A stretch of DNA of 5,416 nt, taken from assembly GCA_025351205.1 (NCBI GenBank), contig JANXWI010000384.1, positions 1-5,416 on the forward strand, in the 5' to 3' direction. How positions within the stretch are numbered: the stretch's first letter is position 1; every line of letters begins with the position of its first letter. Below the pieces are notes generated by a model. It saw only the letters and a list, made by a program, of their open reading frames with translations. It did not search any database and was not told the DNA's origin. This DNA comes from Deinococcus sp. (lineage in GTDB: Bacteria; Deinococcota; Deinococci; Deinococcales; Deinococcaceae). Made by a program: the position numbers and the translations under genes. Below, piece after piece: positions 1-2,836 of the stretch.

Positions 1-1
1 C

Positions 2-490
2 CCGGCCAACGAGGTGGTGCGCGGCGCGCTGGACGCCGCCACCCAGATCAGCAAAAGCGAGCAGGACATCCTGAACCCGATTGGCGTGAACTGCATCCGC
101 AGTTTCACCGGGCAGGGTCTGCGCGTGTGGGGTGCCCGCACGCTCACCAGCGACGCCCGCTGGCGCTACATCTCGGTGCGCCGACTGTTCAACTACGTCG
201 AGCAGAGCGTGGAGCGCGGCACCTCGTGGGCGGTGTTCGAGCCGAACGACGACGAGCTGTGGTCCCGCCTGCGCCGCGACATCACGGCCTTCCTGACCAC
301 CGTCTGGCGCAGCGGCGCCCTGTTCGGCAAGACTCCGGGCGAGGCGTTCTACGTCAAGTGCGACGCCGAACTCAATCCTGCCGAGGTGCGTGATCTGGGG
401 ATGGTGTACGTTGAGATCGGCATTTCACCCGTCAAGCCCGCCGAGTTCGTGGTGCTGCGTTTTGGACAGTTCGCAGGTGGCGGTCAATAA
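2..490 (+). CDS. Contractile tail sheath protein, C-terminal part (eCIS Afp2/Pvc2-like), truncated by the window edge
   Basis: This is the C-terminal 162 residues or so of a contractile sheath subunit; the frame is open to the left edge, so the true start lies outside. Sheath subunits stack around the inner tube and contract to drive it into a target. Seen directly: LNPIGVNCIR, then RVWGARTLTSD, WRYISVRRLFNYVEQS, VFEPNDDELWSRLRRDI, an FYVKCD stretch, and an ending with IGISPVKPAEFVVLRF. This series is the well-known conserved core of the C-terminal sheath domain in Afp/PVC-type particles and myophage tails, and the Pro-Ala-Glu-Phe-containing last strand is the part that interlocks neighbouring subunits in known sheaths. 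It lies 149 bases before the tube gene, the usual sheath-then-tube order. The internal ATG at position 14 is not a real start, because homology continues upstream of it. A second sheath paralogue may lie outside the window. Confidence 0.95.
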   Translation, partial: PANEVVRGALDAATQISKSEQDILNPIGVNCIRSFTGQGLRVWGARTLTSDARWRYISVRRLFNYVEQSVERGTSWAVFEPNDDELWSRLRRDITAFLTTVWRSGALFGKTPGEAFYVKCDAELNPAEVRDLGMVYVEIGISPVKPAEFVVLRFGQFAGGGQ

Positions 491-496
491 TTTCGG

Positions 497-502
497 TATA
501 CT
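497..502 (+). promoter_or_regulatory. Possible -10 box (TATACT) in the sheath-tube spacer
   Basis: TATACT begins seven bases after the sheath stop codon and matches five of six bases of the vegetative -10 consensus. No convincing -35 hexamer lies 16-18 bases upstream; TTGGAC at 462-467 is too far away. It could give tube 1 its own transcript in addition to read-through from the sheath gene. The evidence is a single hexamer in A/T-richer spacer DNA, so the call is weak. Confidence 0.25.
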
Positions 503-539
503 GTGATTCAACAGCTTGTGGTTCATCGTCAGGTGCAAT

Positions 540-556
540 ATCTGACGCGCTCAGAT
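540..556. repeat. Perfect 6-bp inverted repeat in the leader of tube 1
   Basis: ATCTGA at 540-545 and TCAGAT at 551-556 are exact reverse complements with CGCGC between them. In RNA this could form a short hairpin about 85 bases before the tube start. No run of T follows, so it is not an intrinsic terminator. It could be an operator half-site pair, an mRNA-stabilising or processing hairpin, or chance. It lies in the 149-base spacer between two genes whose products are needed in fixed proportion. Confidence 0.35.
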
Positions 557-628
557 GATCGGTACGGGATTACCTCAAGTCTCTCAGGCAGGACAAGTTC
601 ATCGGTTCAAGGGCTGATTTCAGCCAAA

Positions 629-634
629 GGGGGG
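629..634 (+). promoter_or_regulatory. Strong ribosome binding site of tube 1
   Basis: A purine run (AAAGGGGGG, 626-634) ends five bases before the ATG at 640. It supports that start and suggests efficient translation, as expected for a tube subunit made in many copies. Confidence 0.7.
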
Positions 635-639
635 TTCAT

Positions 640-1089
640 ATGACTGCTGCAACCCGGAAAGATCAACTGATTGGTGCCTACTTCGGTGTGGATTTTCAGA
701 ACGGCGTACAGGGCGCATTCCGTGAATGTACCGGTCTGGGGTCCGAGAGCCAGGTGGTCGAGTACCGGGCCACCGACGAGCGCGGCAAGCCCATCTTGAT
801 CCGCGAACCCGGCACCATGAAGTACACCGATATCACGCTCAAGCGCGGCATCACCGACAGCATGGACATGTGGACCTGGCGCAAGCAGGTCGAAGACGGT
901 GACATCGATTCTGCTCGCCGCAGCGGGACCATTACGCTGTACAACCAGCGCGGTGAGCCGGTGGCCCGCTGGAACTTCGAGCGGGCCTGGCCCCAGAAGC
1001 TCAACGGCCCCACCTACGACGCCAAGACCAACGAGGTCGCCATCGAAGAGCTGACCATCACCCACGAGGGCTACAAGCGCGTACAGTAA
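640..1089 (+). CDS. Phage-tail-like inner tube protein (T4 gp19 / Afp1-Pvc1 family)
   Basis: A 149-residue subunit of the inner tube, which forms stacked hexameric rings inside the sheath and is pushed out on contraction. The length matches the 145-150 residues usual for the family. Seen in order: an N-terminal strand IGAYFGVDF (residues 11-19), the GLGSESQVVEYR segment (32-43) typical of the first beta hairpin, KYTDITLKRGITDS (61-74) holding the family's TLKRG signature, a WTWRKQV helix, and a C-terminal block with W.F..AWPQKLNGP followed by NEVAIEELTITHEG. The second tube-family gene at 2174 shares the GL, EY, TLKRG and VAIE elements. The ATG is preceded by a strong ribosome site. A perfect intrinsic terminator starts nine bases after the stop, so this gene closes the sheath-tube transcript. 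Family assignment is firm; assignment to the shaft tube (Afp1 role) rather than the junction ring rests on its place beside the sheath and its short N-terminus. Confidence 0.93.
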   Translation: MTAATRKDQLIGAYFGVDFQNGVQGAFRECTGLGSESQVVEYRATDERGKPILIREPGTMKYTDITLKRGITDSMDMWTWRKQVEDGDIDSARRSGTITLYNQRGEPVARWNFERAWPQKLNGPTYDAKTNEVAIEELTITHEGYKRVQ

Positions 1090-1097
1090 GCAATACG

Positions 1098-1139
1098 AAA
1101 TGGCGGGGGGCGTCTTCATGCCCTGTCCCGCCATTTTTT
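1098..1139 (+). terminator. Intrinsic (Rho-independent) terminator after tube 1
   Basis: AAATGGCGGG (1098-1107) pairs perfectly with CCCGCCATTT (1127-1136), and the inner GGGC (1108-1111) pairs with GCCC (1120-1123) across a small bulge (1124-1126), leaving an eight-base loop. The stem merges into a run of six T (1134-1139). This is a strong + strand terminator placed inside the particle gene cluster. It should separate the abundant sheath-tube message from the downstream genes, which then depend on read-through or their own promoters. Confidence 0.9.
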
Positions 1140-1308
1140 GTCCTGCTGTCTTTTGTCTTGGTTTTCGTGCTCTCTGCTGGAAATCCCACTCCTGATCTGA
1201 ACACCAACATGCTGGAGCCGGGATCATTCCTTTGAACCGCACCTTTCCGCCTTCTGAACCGAACACCTCCGCCTGAAGAAGGAGCGCTGAATCGGCTGTG
1301 AAACTTCC
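1140..1308 (+). promoter_or_regulatory. Non-coding spacer and leader before the chaperone-like gene
   Basis: No gene is seen in this stretch. It begins with a T-rich part after the terminator and presumably holds the promoter of the next gene, but I cannot point to a convincing -10/-35 pair. A clear ribosome-site sequence, AAGGAG, lies at 1279-1284. That is 24 bases before the ATG at 1309, too far for normal use. The only in-frame codon at proper distance from it is ATC at 1291, directly after a TGA stop (1288-1290). Confidence 0.4.
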
Positions 1309-1806
1309 ATGACACACAGTTTGACCAGCTACGACTTTACCCTGCCTCTGGGGTACCACGACAGTGCGGGCGGGGTCCACCGCAGCGGTCAGATGCGGCT
1401 TGCGACGGCCTTCGACGAGATTGAGCCGCTCGGTGATCACCGAGTGAAGGACAACGAAGCATTTCTGGGGCTGCTGTTGTTCAGCCGCGTGGTGGTTAGG
1501 CTCGGTGAATTCTCGCCCGTTCCGCTGGAGGTCGTCGCCGGGCTGTACGCGGCTGATTTTTCCTATCTTCAGGCCCTGTATATCGAGCTGAACAGCTTGC
1601 AGGGCATGCAGTTCCAGCCGAGCGCCTGGCCGCTGCGCGAACCCGAATCCAGCAGGTCCATGTCTGTCCCCCTGCATGGAAGCCCCCTGCATGGAAGCCC
1701 CCTGCATGGAAGCCCCCTGCACGGAAGCATCGAAACGGTGTGTCCTCAGTGTCAGGCCGAGCTGATTCTCGATCTGGATACCGCCATGCAGGCACTTCCA
1801 ACTTGA
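1309..1806 (+). CDS. Tail assembly chaperone-like protein with pentapeptide repeat and C-terminal Cys-X2-Cys motif
   Basis: A 165-residue protein. Residues about 8-95 read as the small domain found in phage and eCIS tail-assembly proteins: FTLPLGYHDSAGGVHRSG, then MRLATAFDEIEPL, a DHRVKDNEAFLGLLLFSRVVVRLG helix region, and VVAGLYAADFSYLQALYIELN. Proteins of this pattern commonly lie near tube genes and are thought to aid tube or tape-measure assembly; I infer that role from context. After a Pro/Arg-rich linker come four PLHGS units (residues 121-140), then VCPQCQAELIL with C145 and C148, a half zinc-ribbon-like motif often seen at the end of this family. The repeat therefore lengthens the linker without touching either conserved part. 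The start is uncertain: the ATG has no close ribosome site and the good AAGGAG lies 24 bases upstream. The long opposite-strand frame over 607-1839 is a shadow of this gene and tube 1. Confidence 0.8.
   Translation: MTHSLTSYDFTLPLGYHDSAGGVHRSGQMRLATAFDEIEPLGDHRVKDNEAFLGLLLFSRVVVRLGEFSPVPLEVVAGLYAADFSYLQALYIELNSLQGMQFQPSAWPLREPESSRSMSVPLHGSPLHGSPLHGSPLHGSIETVCPQCQAELILDLDTAMQALPT
1669..1728 (+). repeat. Four tandem 15-bp units coding for PLHGS
   Basis: Units at 1669-1683, 1684-1698, 1699-1713 and 1714-1728 read CCC CTG CAT GGA AGC. The first three are identical and the fourth differs only by CAC for CAT. Near-perfect identity suggests recent expansion by slippage or recombination. The period keeps the reading frame, so copy-number change would alter linker length rather than switch the gene off. 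Confidence 0.95.
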
Positions 1807-1870
1807 GATTGTTCTAGCACAGTAAGATTGTTCTGGCACAGTGGGATTATTCCGATGTCAGGAGCACAGT
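1806..1870. repeat. Tandem 18-bp repeats (19-bp period) with a decayed third copy; possible operator
   Basis: AGATTGTTCTAGCACAGT at 1806-1823 and AGATTGTTCTGGCACAGT at 1825-1842 differ at one base. A third, broken copy follows: GGATTATTCC at 1844-1853 and, after a short insert, AGCACAGT at 1863-1870. The core of unit 1, TGTTCTAGCACA (1810-1821), is a near palindrome (10 of 12 positions symmetric), as expected of a site for a dimeric regulator. The array starts on the last base of the chaperone-like gene's stop codon and ends on a TTAACA box, which places it well for controlling the next genes. No matching regulator is in the window, so function is inferred. Confidence 0.7.
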
Positions 1871-1900
1871 TAACAGACACCCATAGCCCCGCTTCATATC
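1870..1900 (+). promoter_or_regulatory. Possible promoter for the small protein and tube 2 genes
   Basis: TTAACA (1870-1875) matches five of six bases of the -35 consensus and overlaps the last base of the repeat array. A weak -10-like CATATC lies at 1895-1900 after a 19-base spacer, longer than ideal. Because a strong terminator lies upstream at 1098-1139 and the gap before 1994 is long, a promoter somewhere here is reasonable. A 5-bp inverted repeat (CGGAC 1900-1904, GTCCG 1916-1920) follows. The exact assignment is weak. Confidence 0.25.
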
Positions 1901-1979
1901 GGACCCAGTTTTGTTGTCCGCTCGCCAGCAAATGTTCTGATCTGCGGCAATGATCCATCAGCCCCGCTCAATGTTCCGT

Positions 1980-1985
1980 AAGGAG
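1980..1985 (+). promoter_or_regulatory. Ribosome binding site that decides the start of the small protein
   Basis: AAGGAG (1980-1985) ends eight bases before the ATG at 1994. The in-frame GTG at 1985-1987 overlaps this site and cannot be served by it, so the ATG is the better start. Confidence 0.75.
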
Positions 1986-1993
1986 TGACCACC

Positions 1994-2170
1994 ATGACCT
2001 CAACTTCTCCTGCTCCTGCGGCGGGCAACGCTGATGGCAAAAGCGGCCCTGCGGTGGCGTCGAATGCCTCAGCCACAGCTGTGGACATTCATCAGCTGGC
2101 TGAAAAGGTGTACAAGCTCATGCTGGCCGACGTGAGCATGCAGATTCGCCGGATCGGCGGACAGAGGTGA
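1994..2170 (+). CDS. Small eCIS-associated protein (58 residues), possible Afp6/DUF5908-type counterpart
   Basis: The first half (residues 1-31) is low-complexity Ala/Ser/Pro/Gly and probably disordered. The second half, roughly VDIHQLAEKVYKLMLADV (from about residue 32) and then the basic end QIRRIGGQR, should form one amphipathic helix. Small proteins with a variable front and one conserved charged helix at the end are usual beside the tube genes of these particles, and Afp6 (DUF5908) is the named example. The helix here does not clearly match DUF5908 from memory, so the family link is tentative. The helix may dock on a tube or baseplate partner; this is inference. The stop lies three bases before the GTG start of tube 2, so the two genes are almost certainly co-translated. 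The start was chosen from the AAGGAG site; a GTG three codons earlier is also in frame. Confidence 0.75.
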   Translation: MTSTSPAPAAGNADGKSGPAVASNASATAVDIHQLAEKVYKLMLADVSMQIRRIGGQR

Positions 2171-2173
2171 GCC

Positions 2174-2701
2174 GTGTCAATGACTGACGAAGTGGGAAAA
2201 AGAGTTCAACAGAAGGCCGAGCACGCCTATATTTCAGCTCAAAAAGCCAACACCAACAGCCGTTTCTATGTCAAGATCGATGGCGTCGCCAAGGCCGTCT
2301 TCTCGGAAATCAGCGGTCTCCAGATGGAAACCGAACTGTTCGAGTATGCAGAGGGCGGCAACAACGAGTTTATTCACCGTCTGCCAGGGCTGACCAAGGT
2401 GGGCAACGTGACGCTCAAACGCGGCGTCAGCAGTGACAACGAACTGCTCAAGTGGTACTCACGCGTGATCAGCGGGATCATGGATCTGCGGACAGTCACC
2501 ATCGCAGTTTACGGCACCCAGCAGTCCAGCGCGGCCACCCGGGGGGAAACCAAACTCCAGCCCGCCATCACCTGGGAACTGCTCAAGGCGTTCCCCTGCA
2601 AATGGTCCGGACCGCAATTTGCTGCCAACGGCGACACGGTGGCGATTGAGACCATTGAACTTGCCCACTCCGGCGTCCTCACCTTCACGTCGTCTTCCTG
2701 A
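2174..2701 (+). CDS. Second tube-family protein (Afp5/Pvc5-like), probable tube-baseplate junction
   Basis: A 175-residue gp19/Hcp-like tube protein. Residues 30-58 carry RFYVKIDGVAKAVFSEISGLQ and the ETELFEY strand; NVTLKRGVSS (78-87) is the family signature shared with tube 1. A C-terminal block contains ITWELLKAFPCKWSGPQF followed by DTVAIETIELAHSG. It has a hydrophilic N-terminal extension of about 28 residues (MSMTDEVGKRVQQKAEHAY and on) that tube 1 lacks, plus a longer loop near YGTQQSSAATRGETK. In Afp/PVC particles a second tube paralogue joins shaft tube to spike and baseplate. I infer the same here from its different ends and its distance from the sheath gene. Two starts are possible: GTG at 2174 and ATG at 2180; AGAGGT at 2163-2168, inside the end of the upstream gene, serves either. 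Family is firm, exact role less so. Confidence 0.92.
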   Translation: MSMTDEVGKRVQQKAEHAYISAQKANTNSRFYVKIDGVAKAVFSEISGLQMETELFEYAEGGNNEFIHRLPGLTKVGNVTLKRGVSSDNELLKWYSRVISGIMDLRTVTIAVYGTQQSSAATRGETKLQPAITWELLKAFPCKWSGPQFAANGDTVAIETIELAHSGVLTFTSSS

Positions 2702-2836
2702 ACACTGTGTCCTGGGCAGCCCTGGGGCCAGCTGCTTTCAGACCGCGTTCAGCAGCGGCCCGCCCACCGACCATCGCCGCCTGATTGAGCCAGAACCCTG
2801 CCTCCACTTCGTCGCCTACCAGTCTGGAGCCTTGCC
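2702..2836 (+). promoter_or_regulatory. Spacer and leader before the long repeat-rich gene
   Basis: No gene or clear terminator is seen. GCTGCT (2731-2736) and AGCAGC (2751-2756) form a 6-bp inverted repeat with a 14-base loop but no T-run. GGAG at 2826-2829 lies seven bases before the ATG at 2837 and supports that start. Confidence 0.5.

Noticed and set aside
1668..1728. C-run slippery site for programmed frameshifting, as in some phage tail chaperones
   Set aside because: The C5 runs come from the 15-bp units. No long overlapping downstream frame continues the protein, and the main frame ends with the expected Cys-X2-Cys region.
607..1839. 410-codon open frame on the - strand
   Set aside because: It lies opposite tube 1, the terminator, the chaperone-like gene and its PLHGS array. 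It has no family-like sequence, and its repeats are simply the complement of the PLHGS units. It is a G+C-rich shadow frame.
1834..1839. TGGCAC resembling the first half of a sigma-54 promoter
   Set aside because: There is no GC-containing second element at the required spacing. The hexamer belongs to the 18-bp repeat.
1806..1870. CRISPR-like array
   Set aside because: Units are only 18 bp and virtually adjacent (one base between), with no unique spacers.
1985..1993. GTG at 1985 as start of the small protein
   Set aside because: It overlaps the AAGGAG ribosome site; the in-frame ATG at 1994 has ideal spacing.
2731..2756. GCTGCT/AGCAGC inverted repeat as a terminator after tube 2
   Set aside because: The stem is 6 bp with a 14-base loop and no T-run follows, so intrinsic termination is unlikely.
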